Positions 31,020 to 42,300 of a stretch of DNA of 64,000 nucleotides are shown here, in pieces. Below the pieces are notes generated by a model. The model saw only the letters and a program-made list of their open reading frames with translations, was not told where the DNA came from and searched no databases. The stretch is from contig CACRSC010000094.1 of NCBI GenBank assembly GCA_902651635.1, forward strand, positions 29,382 to 93,381, read 5' to 3'. The translations under genes were made by a program, and so were the position numbers. Position 1 is the first letter of the stretch. Every line of letters begins with the position of its first letter. This DNA comes from Mastigamoeba balamuthi (Eukaryota > Evosea > Mastigamoebida > Mastigamoebidae).

Positions 31020-31808
31020 TTATTTCTTGGCAGGCAAGGTTCGGGATCTCTTGGCCTTTGCTGGAGGAGATTTCCTGGCTGAGAACTGGGCTTTTCTGGC
31101 AGGGGAACGGAACCTCTGTGGAGCTCTGGATTTTTCTGAGAAAATAGGATCAGAAAAATATAAAGTCAAGACTTACTGGTCTTTGTCTCAGAGCCTGCTG
31201 AAGACTCTTCACTCTCTTCACCTTCTTTACTTTTTTCACTGATATCATCAGACTTGCTCTCAGCACTCTGCTCACTTGCTAAAATCTGCTTAGCCTGTTA
31301 CATTTCTTGTTTAAATACACTTAATAAAGGAAAAATTATTTCAGCCAGACGTTGTTCTACCAGCTCTTTGATCTGACTCCTCTGAAAAATGTTATGAATC
31401 AAAAATGAGAAAAAAGTCTTTTGTATTATATACATTTTTGAGAGGCAGAGGTGGACTCGGTCTCTGCTGTATCTGCTGCCCTGGCTGCCTTTGCTGCCTC
31501 TGTGGCCTTACTGTCTGTGCTGCCTTGGCTGTCTCTGCTGCCTTTGCTGCCGGTGCTGCCCTGGCTGCCTCTGCTGCCTCTGCTGCCCTGGCTGCGTCTG
31601 TGGCCCTTGCTGCCTCTGCTGCCTGTGCTGGAACTGGTTCTGCAGACACATTTTCTGGTGCTGTGGGAACACGGTATCCAACAGCTAAATTAAAACGATT
31701 GGCACAATACGCTTCAGAAGTCCCCTCAGAGTAATGGCCACCTCTCCTCCTTGCATCCAGATCTGAGTCAGTGTAGAGCACACACGGGTCTCTCTGGAAA
31801 AGTCCCAT
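31020..31808 (-). pseudogene. Three-exon gene with one in-frame stop, unknown family
   Basis: ATG at 31808. My exons 31808-31434, 31381-31177 and 31135-31020 have good GT-AG borders and join in phase to 232 codons ending in TAA. One TAA at 31298-31300 lies in exon 2 and is the only lesion. The product has an N-terminal segment (MGLFQRDPCVLYTDSDLDAR... NRFNLAVGYRVPTAPE), an Ala/Glu repeat (AAEAARATDAARAAEAAEAA), a helical middle (RSQIKELVEQRLAEIIFP), an acidic Ser/Glu stretch and a basic tail (KSRAPQRFRSPARKAQFSAR). It resembles a nucleic-acid-binding structural protein of a mobile element, but I cannot assign it. Confidence 0.4.
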
Positions 31809-31849
31809 TCACTGAAGAAGATCTAATGAACACTGTGAGTATAAAAGCT

Positions 31850-32480
31850 TAGATGACAGGCTCGAGTTTTTTGGCCTCATTGCCGAAGCACATGGTGATT
31901 GTGGTATTCCTTTTCCCCAGATGAAGGGTTGCCTCATACAGATGCCCGACCACTGGCAGTTCTGCTGGTCCCTGGGCCCAGTGTGCAGCCTGCACAGAGG
32001 CAGTTTGGGTTGCACCTTTTCTAGCAGAGAGTCCAACTCTGCCAGGAAGATCAGGTTGACCTCAGTCAACGTGGACCTGGAAGGTAAGAGAGCAACATCT
32101 TTCTTGGCCTTGTGCTTGTGCTGCCCTGCCATTGCTAAGGAGGAGAGAGGTTCTTCATCTATCATAGTGGTCTCCTTCTCAGGGTCTGCACACTGGCTGC
32201 TGTGCCTGGCTCCTCCACTGCTGCTCCACCTGGTGCTGGTGCTGGCTGAGCCCTTGGAATCAGTGTCTTGCCTGCTGAGACCTCTGTCTTGCCCTCTCCT
32301 CTGCACTTCTTATGTGGTCTTTTCTTCTTCTCATCACTCAGCACCTTGGGGTTCCATGCCTTGTCCTCTGCTTCCTTCGGGGAATCAAGGTCTGAGTCCT
32401 GGTCACACTTGAGGGACGAGATAGGAAGAATTATAGGCAACAGAATTGTGTGCCTCAGGAAGGAACTCAGAAGCAGCATG
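31850..32480 (-). pseudogene. Protein-like but frame-broken segment upstream of the three-exon gene
   Basis: Minus-strand frames 32479-32162 (CDQDSDLDSPKEAEDKAWNP, then Lys-rich) and 32250-31855 (ending in a protein-like HLYEATLHLGKRNTTITMCF) alternate with stops. They may be 5' exons of the gene at 31808 or a separate decayed ORF. Confidence 0.25.
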
Positions 32481-32578
32481 GCCCCCAGACCAGTCTTGGT
32501 GTTTGAGTCGTGGAGGTGCTATGAGTACTTCAACTTTGCTGTGGCTCAGATACTGCTGTGAAGACTGGTCGCAGATGA

Positions 32579-33205
32579 GTGGCTGGAGTATATGTGCCTC
32601 ACGAGGACAGTGCACTCACTGCTGACGAGTGGGACCATCTCAGTCAAGTGGTAGAAGGTGCTGCTGGACATTACGGAAAAGAAACAGCTGGAGACACTAA
32701 AATCTGCCCAGAGAAAGCAGAGGATGGTGACACAAAGAGGAGAAGACATTCAGAGTATGGCCCTTAAAGGCCCTTATTCTACAACCACCTCTCTTGCTAC
32801 TTTTCTGACAACATATACAGGTTTGGGCCACTGCCAGTTGTTTTTGCCCAGACACTGGAGTTCATACAGGGTGTAATGGCAAAGACAGCATCGAGGAACA
32901 CGTGCAATCCAGAGCTTTATGGAACCTGGATGTACATGGTCAGACCTCTGCATAGTCTAGCAGATGTCCAGCAGGGCAGGAGCACAAAGGGCACGCAGCA
33001 CTTGATGGCTGCCAACTCCATTGTCTCTGAGCCCAAGAAGGCAACGTGGTACAAGTGCCTGTACTACAGTCTGCCCCTCGTGGAAGGAGCAATTGCAGAT
33101 AGGCTCCTCCCATATGAAGACAGGAAATGGTCAGAGAATCACGAGTCGCTGATAAAGGATGTCTTTGAATTCAGGGAGATACAGTCTGTTCACGGCTTAG
33201 AGTAA
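32579..33205 (+). pseudogene. ORF with one internal stop, mobile-element-like
   Basis: One plus-strand frame runs from about 32579 to the stop at 33205, interrupted only by TAA at 32765-32767. The second part (from 32768) reads LFYNHLSCYFSDNIYRFGPL, then VMAKTASRNTCNPELYGTWM, ATWYKCLYYSLPLVEGAIAD and YEDRKWSENHESLIKDVF, clearly protein-like. No family is recognised. It is divergent from the minus-strand ORFs at 31.0-32.5 kb. Confidence 0.35.
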
Positions 33206-33499
33206 GACAAAATGGAACAGTCAGTATTCTGATGCTCAAGGTGCCTGCATGGACTCGTCTGGGAGAACCGTTTCCCATGATGTACAGGAGCTTAACCCAA
33301 GTTGTATGAAGGTTCTTCAGCATTCATCAAGTAGTTGCTTGGAAGACTGTTTCCTTTGAGTCTGGTAGCTGTGCCAAACTGCAGAGTGGGGCTTTCTACA
33401 TTGTTACAAATCGTTACATTCAGAAATGAAGAACAAAGAAAGGGGGAAATGTTGTAAAACAGGCTTCTGATTTTCAGTTCTTTGCAGAGGAAGGAGGCG

Positions 33500-34620
33500 A
33501 AAGTGCACGGGTGGAGATGCTCTCCAAGAACAGAGGCAATTCCTGGGGGAAGGCGCCACCTGCTGAATCTTCCAGGGGGGAATGCTGGACTTGTTGTGCC
33601 TATCGTGGCACTGATTATTCAACCTCGAACTCAGTGGGCTGCCCAGGGGTGTTCTGCCCTCAGAACAGCCATCTGATGACATGCAGGGAACCGCGGAGTT
33701 GTATGCAATGTACTGCCCACTGGTGCCACACTCTGGTGTCCTGCCTCTCGAGTGCAGCTCCTGCACATTTGCGTGGATGTCTCTGTCTGGCAGCTCTCTG
33801 TCATGCCCACGACCTGTTAAGGATATGCTGTGAGGTCGTTCATCGAGCTTTCTTCTGGGGGATGTACTGCAACCAGACAGAGTGCCCTCTGTCAGTTCCT
33901 CCTGTGAAGAGCGGCAATAGGCATCTGTCCACACTCATTAGCTGCCAGATGTGGACTGGTGGCAGCACAGAGTTTGCACAGACTGCCTCTTATATGGACA
34001 TGGTCCGTTTCGTGGAGGAGACTCGCATGGGAGTGACCACAGGAGGCATTGGTGCCCAGCTGCCCCTGATGCTAGTGTTCGAGGGCGACCAGCAGGTGTT
34101 CTCTAAGCTATGGCAAATGTGTGACCAGGAAGCCCTCTGCACAGTACAATCATCCTGTCACTGGCTGGCTGGCACCAGATGAAGACAATGGCCTTTGCAA
34201 TCAGGGAGACGTAGTACTGCCTTATTACACTGACTCTGGCTTTCCTGGGTCGCAAGGAAACAAAGGACATGCTGAAGAACTTCATTCAGCTGGATGACAC
34301 GATCATGCTTCTGGTCTCTGCCCTGCTGCCATGGGGTGCTGAAGACTGTCACATCCCGCACGAGCTATGACCCCACAGTTCTGATGTCTATCAACTGTCT
34401 TGCCCAGTGTGAGGACATTCCCTCTCGTCCCCAGAGTTTTCTGTGCTTCTGCCTGCACTATCGACTGCCCTACTGCTACATGAGGGCCACAGTACGTACT
34501 GAGAGGTCTCTGGAGTTCATAGGGCTCCTACATCTCTGTTCACAGCTGTTTTTTGTGGATTGCATCAGACTCACAGGGCCCAGGCAATGCAAAAATCATT
34601 GGGTTTATTGCATGTGATAA
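33500..34620 (+). pseudogene. Decayed ORF, possible transposase remnant
   Basis: Within 33900-34190 the frame reads TASYMDMVRFVEETRMGVTT, GIGAQLPLMLVFEGDQQVFS and KLWQMCDQEAL. This is followed after a shift by a segment around 34150-34330 (FLGRKETKDMLKNFIQLDD). A GDQ motif followed by a Trp-rich stretch recalls a group of uncharacterised eukaryotic transposon ORFs (recollection only). Several stops follow 34350. Not functional. Confidence 0.3.
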
Positions 34621-35517
34621 AGCAGTTACGATATCATATATTTATCAGAAACAAAGAAATCTTGAACATTTAGAAATTTCATGTAACAGGCATCAAGTGA
34701 CATCTCGTTCGACTTACTGCAGCTCTCGTTCACTGGAGATTTCATCGAAATTTCTGGTAATTTCATATTACCTTTCCCAGTCTGCTGGCTGTCAAATCTT
34801 CTCTACCCCCCACCACAGGGTCTCTTCCACTTGGGCCAATCACTTTACAAGTACTTGCCCTCTGTAGAGAACAAGCCCATTAGTTCATTTCATTATATAT
34901 CTTCACACAAATATCTGTGAAATATCTGAGCAATATGTTCTTATGTCAAAGCCTCTGCAAGTGTGTATGCAGCTGCAGTCTTAAGCTGTTGAATTCTTAA
35001 TGGCACTGCTGCAGGGTGTTCAGCAACTGAGCATACTTTCTTTTCACTAAGGCTCAACTCTGAAAATTTCATTGAAATTTCTTTAAAATGTCAGAAAAAA
35101 TTAGAATTTCTTGCAGTTGGCTGCTGTCATCTCCTCTTATACCTTCACTGGGCCTCTTTCACCTGCTGTATCACCATACATACCTACCTGTATTTGCTGT
35201 ATTCAAATAATGTCCTATCCCTTCCTTGTGTCCCTTTAATGAAAATTAAGACTGTCTTCTCCCCTTGTTCCCCTGCACCCATTCTCTTGGTCTTTCTGCT
35301 TCCTTGAACACTCTAATAAGGAAACTTTGTCCATCATTTGTGTTTTACTAAGAGAAAAAGGGAAGGAAAGTGATTATGTGGTATCTGTGTGGTACCACAT
35401 GGAACCCACAGCAGTGGCCTACAGTTCCTACATGGAACAGTTACAGAACCATGTGGGTACCTTGAAAAAGACCACTGACAATCAAAAAACGTCTTTTCAC
35501 ACTGAAAAAGAAACCAC

Positions 35518-35691
35518 ATGAGCATACCCACCGGTTTTTATGGTATCACAGAACTGCAGCAAATAGTGGAAAAAACTTCCAAACTGATAATCAAGGTCTG
35601 TAATACAGAAGTCATAGATAACCCTCAGTTGCACAATGCCTATCAGCTGAACAGTCCTGAACTTGTGGATGTAGCCTTCTGGTCTTTTTGA
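35518..35691 (+). CDS. Possible 57-residue ORF
   Basis: ATG at 35518 opens MSIPTGFYGITELQQIVEKT followed by SKLIIKVCNTEVIDNPQLHN and ends at TGA 35689-35691. Composition is protein-like but there is no family match and no supporting neighbour. It may be a fragment of the mobile-element material to its left. Confidence 0.25.
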   Translation: MSIPTGFYGITELQQIVEKTSKLIIKVCNTEVIDNPQLHNAYQLNSPELVDVAFWSF

Positions 35692-36776
35692 ACCTCTGCA
35701 GCTGCTGTGCTGAACACGATCTGCCTGCCCTTGGCATTTGATGCAGTAAGTTATACCTCATTAAGAGGCATGTGCTAAGGTCATAAACTGTCTTGTCAAC
35801 ACACTTTATGGACAGTTCAACAAGGGCAAGAAAGCAAGCAACCCTGATGGAATGCTTGCCAGTTCAATTCCACAGTAAGCAGTGTGCATACAGTGATGTC
35901 ACATCCTTGATGTTCCCAGGCCATTAGTGTTCACAGGATTTATGGCCCGTCTGTATTTGAAGTGAAGCATCACCAGAGAGGAGTGCACCACGGTTTATAA
36001 GAGATCCAAGCATTGCTCTGATGGACAGCACATCCTGGACTGTCACCAGAGTGGTGTCCATTCCTCTGCAGAGCTGAGACATGCCATCAGGAGAGAACAA
36101 AACCCAGCATTCTCATATTGTTCTTTCATGCTGTTAATGCTGTTAACATGGAATTCCTTCCCCTCAACCCCCGTGATCTTCCCTTCTGGCCATGCCCCCA
36201 GCTCCTGGGTGCCGCCTTGCTGCCCTGGTGTCATTGCTGCCCCTGCGAGCCTGTGCAGTGGGTTTTGGTGCCTGTCTTTGCTATCTATGGGGCCCATGAA
36301 CATTCTGATTTTTCGAGCCACCCCGTAACTGGGCGCTCTGGCATGTGTGCCCCCACACTGGTGTCTTTGGTTGGGAAGAGTGGGTGTTTGGTGCCTTCAA
36401 ACAGCATGATGGAAGTTGCTGAAATGAAAGAAAAGCACTTTGTTGTTGTTTATGTGTTGTGTTTGTTTTTCCCCAGAGTATCTCTCTCGTATGGATGCTA
36501 CTACATGTTTTCAATTTGCACCACATGTGTTGAAATTTCCTTTGTGTCCCTAAGAAGGTAAAGAGCTTTCCCCCTGAGGAAGGGAGTGTTCCCCGTGCTG
36601 GTCCATGACTAGGCCCAGGCTGGGCTTGGGGACGACGTGCAAGACTGTCCAGGGCTGCACCAGCCAGGGCTCCGGTTTCACGGGAGACCCGGCAGGCCCT
36701 GAAGAGAGATGCATGACAGTGCCCGACTGGTCCCTGTCGCTGGGCCTGTGGTCCTAACAAATCTCTTAAGCGCACA
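35692..36776. other. Spacer before SSRP1
   Basis: Frames here look like chance. No repeat, RNA gene or conserved motif was noticed. Confidence 0.45.
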
Positions 36777-36838
36777 CCCGAGGGCTCCTTGCTCTAGTTA
36801 AATTGTCTGATGTGAGACCGGAAGATTCTCGCCCGATT

Positions 36839-36850
36839 TTTGGCGCCAAA
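36839..36850 (+). promoter_or_regulatory. E2F site 1 upstream of SSRP1
   Basis: TTTGGCGCCAAA, the palindromic E2F/DP consensus, lies about 177 bases before the SSRP1 start. Expected for a replication-linked chromatin gene. Confidence 0.6.
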
Positions 36851-36931
36851 CAAATGACAGCAACGGAAGAATCCGTGAAAAAATCCCGGGTACCACCTGC
36901 GGTCTTTGCGTTTCTTTCACCTGCCGTCTTT

Positions 36932-36939
36932 TTTGGCGC
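36932..36939 (+). promoter_or_regulatory. E2F site 2 upstream of SSRP1
   Basis: TTTGGCGC within TTTTTTGGCGCGCG, about 88 bases before the ATG and in the same orientation as the gene. Confidence 0.5.
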
Positions 36940-37026
36940 GCGTGCGGTGGTCCCCTCTGCGCACCCCCACCACCCCACACGCACCCCAGCACAGGGACCA
37001 GCAGCCAGCCAGCCAGCAGCCCAACC

Positions 37027-39287
37027 ATGGCCGAGACCTCCACCGAGGCCCCGAAGCCCACAACCCCCTCGCCCGCCCCGACCTCCACAGCGCCCTCCCC
37101 CGCAGCCCCAGCAGCGCCGACGCCGGCAGAGTCGCTGACGTACCGCGACGTGGTGTACGGGGACCGCGTGCCTGTGCGCGGGACGCTGAAGCTGGCGGCC
37201 ATCGGCTTCGGGTGGAAGCCGCTCTCGGGGGCCCCTGCGGACGTCAAGGGCTTCACTGTGCCCCGCGCTGACATCCGCGCCCTCTCGCTCGCCCGCTGCG
37301 GGCCCGCCGCGTGGCAGCTGCGCGTGGCCATGCCCGGGGCGGCGTCGGTGCGCTTCGGGGGCCTCCGCGACGGCGCCGTCGCCGACGTCGACCGCTACGC
37401 CCGCGAGCACTACGGCGTCGCCGGCATCGAGCGCCTCGCCTACGCCACCGACGGCCGCAACTGGGGCGCCGCCGCCTGCACCGACGCCGCCCTCGTCTTC
37501 CGCACGGGCGCCGCGTCGTCCGACGACGAGGGCGAGGCTGAGGGCGACGACGACGACGCGGGGGCCGCGGTCTTCGAGGTGCCGTACGCGAGCGTGGCGC
37601 AGGCGACGGTGGCCCGCGCAGAGCTGACGGTGCACCTGCACCAGCCGGACGAGGGCGAGGGCGGGGCCCCCGTCGACGTGCGCGGGGCCGCGGCGGTGGC
37701 CTGCGACCAGCTGGCGGAGATCCGCTTCTACGTGCCCAACAGGGACGCCAGCGAGGCCGCGGGCGAGGCGGCACGCGAGCTGCAGCAGAAGATCATGGAG
37801 CGGCTGGCGCCGAGGGCCGGCGAGGAGGCCGCGGGGCAGGCGCTGGCGACGTTCACCAACGTGCTGACGCTGGCGCCGCGCGGGCGCTACGACATCGAGT
37901 TCTTCGTCGAGTTCTTCCGGCTGCACGGCAAGAGCTACGACTGGAAGGTGCCGTACCGCAACGTCGCGAGGCTGTTCGACCTCGAGAAGACGTCGGACGC
38001 GAGCCACAGGGTCTTCGTGGTGGGGCTGGGCAGCCCGCTGAAGCAGGGCGCGACCAAGAGCACGTGGATGTCGCACCTGGTCTTCAACCTCGAGACCGAC
38101 TCGCAGGGCGTCGAGCTCGAGCTGCGGCTGACGGACGAGGCGAGGGCCAAGTTCCCGCGGCTGGCCGAGCGCCTCGAGGGCCCGCAGTCGTCGCTCGTCT
38201 CGGAGCTCGTCGCGGCCGTCACGGGCGTCGGCATCACGCGCTCGAGCGCGCGGTTCACGGCCTCGGCGGGGGGCAAGGGCGTCAAGTGCGTCTACCGGAC
38301 CAACAACGACGGCTACCTCTACCCGCTCGACGGCGGCTTCCTCTTCATCCACAAGCCCGCCGTCTACCTGCCCTACAGCAACATCTCCTCGGTCACCATC
38401 CTCCGAGGGCCCGGGACCGACGGGCCCGGGGCCATGACCAGCAACAGGGTCTTCGACATACTCGTCAAGACGCGCGACCTCAAGGACATGCCCAGCGAGC
38501 ACTCGTTCGCCGGCATCTACCGCCAGGAGTACGAGCGCCTCGTCGCCTTCATGAGCGAGGTCGGCCTCGTCGTCGAGACGGGCGAGACCGCCCGCGACGA
38601 CGACGCCGACGCCGAGTCCAAGCGCGTGCAGAAGGCCAGCGTGGCCGACGACGGCGACAGCGAGGAGGACGACGAGGACTTTGTGCCCGAGGAGGAGGAG
38701 GACGTCCCCGAGGAGTTCGACGCCAACTACCTCTCGTCCGACGAGGACCCCAACCGCGCGCCGCCGTCGTCGGACGAGGACGACATCATGAACGTCTTCA
38801 AGCCCCGCAAGGACAAGAAGCCCGAGGCCGACGAGGACGAGGACGAGGGCGAGGGCGCCGCCAAGGAGAAGCACAAGCCCAAGGACAAGCCGTCCTCGTC
38901 GTCCAAGGACAAGGACAAGGACAAGGGCAAGGACAAGAAGAAGAAGGACGACGGCGACAAGAAGGAGCACAAGCACAAGCACAAGCACCGCGACAAGGAC
39001 AAGGAGAAGGACAAGGACAAGGAGAAGGACAAGGACGGCGACAAGAAGGAGCACAAGCACAAGCACAGGCACAGCAGCGATGGCAAGCCCAAGGACAAGG
39101 ACAAGGACAAGGACAAGAGCAAGGACAGGGAGAGGAAGCACAAGCACAGGGAGTCCAAGGGCGACGACGGGGAGAGCCGCAAGCGCAAGCCCGAGGAGGC
39201 CTCGGCCACCCTCGGCCAGCCCGCGGCCAAGAAGCCCAAGAAGGACGAGGGGTCTGCCGCCCCGGCCGCGACCACCACAGCCTGAGG
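37027..39287 (+). CDS. SSRP1: FACT complex subunit SSRP1/Pob3
   Basis: One uninterrupted exon of 752 residues, ATG in an ACCATGG context. After a Pro/Ala/Thr leader it has the Pob3 N-terminal domain (about 35-125, including GWKPLSG), the SSrecog PH-like region with NVLTLAPRGRYDIEFFVEFF and SYDWKVPYRNVARLFDLEK (about 275-330), and the Rtt106-like PH domain (YLYPLDGGFLFIHKPAVYLPY, about 430-450). An acidic stretch (EEDDEDFVPEEEED) and a long Lys/Asp/His low-complexity tail (about 590-745) follow. There is no HMG box, as in yeast Pob3 and unlike animal SSRP1. With Spt16 it would form FACT, which moves H2A-H2B dimers during transcription and replication. E2F-type sites upstream fit S-phase expression. 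It is convergent with the USP gene, with only about 100 bases between stop codons. Being intronless is unusual here. Confidence 0.95.
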
Positions 39288-39391
39288 GCCCGCAGGGACT
39301 CCCCTCGACTCCTCACCCCCACGCGCACTCGCTGCACAACAGCCCCAGAGAGGCCTTTCAATCGCCGCAGTCCCTAGGGCTGCTCTTGTTA

Positions 39392-42300
39392 TCATTTCTC
39401 GCCAGCAGGCGTGCCCGCCTCCTGCTGCTGCTGCTGCTCCTCTTCCTTGGACGGCGACGACGACGCGCAGGCAGCGGCAGCAGCAGCGACCGCGGTCTGC
39501 ATCTGGTGGTACGCGAACCCCTTGATGAGGAGCTGGGGCTCGGCAGCTCGCTTCCTCTTGCCGTTGCCGCCGGCCGCCGAGTCGGCCCAGCGCGGCTCGT
39601 CGGCAGCGCTCCGCGTGCGCGAGGCGAAGAGCTTGACCAGCGGGGGCCACGCGGCGAACGAGTACTCCCTGGCAGTGGCTGCGCTGGGGTCGTCCCTCAG
39701 GTCCACCGCGACGACCGTGTCTGCCGGGGAGGGCGGCGAGACCAGCGTGAGCACAGAGCAAGCACGCATGCCGGTGGCTGTGCGAGCAGGGCAAGGGCAA
39801 GGGCAGGGCAGGGAGGAAGGCACACCCCCGTCCTTGAGGCTGATGGGCTTCTGGCGGACAGAGTGCACCGCGGCCTTGGCTTTCCTCTGGGCCTTCTTGG
39901 AGACACCGCTCTGCTGCTGCTGAGCGTCGGGCTTCTGCTGAGCGTCGTCGGGCTTCTGCTGGTCGTGGGGCACGAGCTCCCTGGGGATGGGCGACCAGGA
40001 CCCCGTAGTCGGGTTGTACTTGGCCAGGCGCATGTACTCGGGCTGCACATCGACCACCCTACGCACGCACCCCAGTCCCGTCAGCAACCTCTGCGCCGTG
40101 CAGCGTTGGCTTGGCGTACACCGCGACGGCGAGGTAGAGGTCTTCGGGCGTGGCCCCCTGGAACAGCACCTCGTGGCCCGCCTCGTACAGGTCTGCAAGC
40201 CGGGAGCGTCAGGAAGGGGGGGCGGTGCTGCGCTCGGGGTGCTGCGGTGCCTTGCTGGGCGTTACGCTTGTGCACGTAGAGCAGCATCGCCTCGGGGCTG
40301 CCGGCGAGCGGGTCGGCCCCCGCGAGCTCCTCCACCACGAGCGGGACGTCCTCGTTGATGCCGAGCTGCCTGAGGGGCACCCCCTGCTTGCGCAGCAGCC
40401 TCGTGCACTGCCACACCCTCACCGAGTCCGCAGACACCCCCTGCTGTTGCCCCTGCTGCCCCTGCTGCCCCTGCTGCTGGGGAGAGCCGAGCAGCATCGG
40501 GGGCAGCAGCGCCCGGAGGTCGGCGAGCGTGGCGTCCCGGGACACGCGCAGCTCGCCCAGCTTGCAGCAGCCCAGCGGCAGCACGCTCGTCGCCTGGTGC
40601 GACAGGCACAGCAGCGGCGAGAACCTCCCCAGCGCCAGCAGCTGCGGCCCGATGCTGCGCACGCGGCACGCAGGCACAGGCGGCGCTGAGTTGAGCACAG
40701 AGCGAGGCGGGCGCAGCGGGGTGCAGCGCACGTGGAGTCCTCGGGGACGTTGGCGACGGAGAAGCGGAGGACCTGCAGGACCATCTCGCCCGCCGAGGGT
40801 GGCTGCCCGAACTCGAGGTGCAGCTTCTCGCCGCTGCGCAGGCTCGTCTTGCCCACCAGCCTCGCCTCGTCGTTGAGGTAGTCTGCACGCCTCCCCGGTC
40901 GCCCCCGCTGCCCTGTCAGTGCTGTGCTGGCGCTCTGGGACAGGGCCGCACCCGACGGCGTGTCGTACATGTCCACGCGCCTCAGCCGCACGCTCCCGGG
41001 CTCAGCCCCCACGACCGACGCCATCACCGTCTTGCTGCAGCAGCAGAGCGGGCGCCCCCGCTGAGACCCGGGGGACGTGGGGCGGCAGGGGGACGTGGGG
41101 CGCACAGGTCGAGGACGGAGGAGGAGCAGGCGACGTCGACCTCGAAGACGTCGTTGCGGAGGTTGCCCTCGTACGTGAACGCCAGCCGCAGGCGCCCCGC
41201 CAGCCTCTCCGACGCCCGCGCGGCCCCGCGGCCCTTCTTCCCGCGCCCCGCGGCCGCCGGGGCGTCGGGGTCCCTGCGCACGATCTGCACGCGGTCGGCG
41301 TCGCGCAGCCCCGTGTCGCGCAGTGCGGCCTCGTCGTCGATGGCCGGCCCCGCCTGCGTCGCGTTCCTGACCCTGCGAGGGGCGGCGTGGGGGCGTGCGC
41401 TCTCAGGGCTGCTGCTGCTTCGCTGTGCGCCGCGTTTACCTGCGGATCTCGACGCTTCCCTCGCTCGGGGCGGCGGAGCCCAGCTGCGCCAGGATCTTCT
41501 CCTTGAGGTCCGACACATCTGCGCAAAGGGGGTCAACCGAGCAGCAGCTGCGCGAACGGCGGGGAGCGCACGGGAGCTCCTGGGCAGCGTGACGACCATC
41601 GAGGGCACGGGGTCGTCCAGGCAGAGCACCGTCACGAACAGGCTCACCACGTCGCCCTCGCCCTCGCCCGCAGCCGCCTCCGCAGTCCCCTCGCGGCCCG
41701 CGGCCTCCCGCGCCGCCGCCCCCGCCGCCTCCACCGCGGCTGCGGCAGCGGCGGCCTCGTCCGAGAGCTCGCGGAGGTACAGAGTGCCCATGTGGCGCAG
41801 CCCGGACTCGGCCACCGTCTTGGCGTCGTCGAGGACGACCGAGCGGGACCACTGCAGCACAGGGGGGCGCGTGAGCAGCAGAGGAGCAGCAGCAGCGGGC
41901 GCACCGTCTCGATGCTCTGCCTGCGCACAGCGACGCCCGACGCGCGCTCGAGCTTGGCGCGGACAGAGGCGACCAGCTCTCCCTCGGCGACGTCGAGCAG
42001 CACGTCGTCGTCGCCGCCCGGCACCCTCTTGATCTGCCCAGCGTGCGCGCACACCAGCGTGAGCCCACGCACTGGAGGGGAAGGCTCGCAGAGGGCGGGG
42101 CGAGTGCAGCGGACCCTGAGGGTGATGGGGGCGGCGCGCGGGTCCCAGTCGACGCCGCCGACGGTGGAGCCGTCCCAGCAGAGGTAGCAGGCGTCGGGGC
42201 GGAGGCCCGCCTCTGCCAGCGACGCGTCGGGCGTCTCGCAGAGGCAGAGGGCGCCGCCGTCGGCGCGGACGTTGCCGGGGCAGCTGAAGTCCAGGCACGT

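Noticed and set aside
21082-33205. Altered genetic code with TAA/TAG read as sense
   Set aside because: Well-supported host genes here end with TAA, TAG and TGA and have no internal stops. Internal stops occur only in mobile-element-like frames.
32876-34620. A functional transposase gene on the plus strand
   Set aside because: The protein-like pieces are in different frames with several stops and no recognisable complete catalytic set.
36766-39147. 793-codon minus-strand frame antisense to SSRP1
   Set aside because: Its Leu/Val repeats are the antisense of the Lys/Asp-rich tail; no independent motif supports it.
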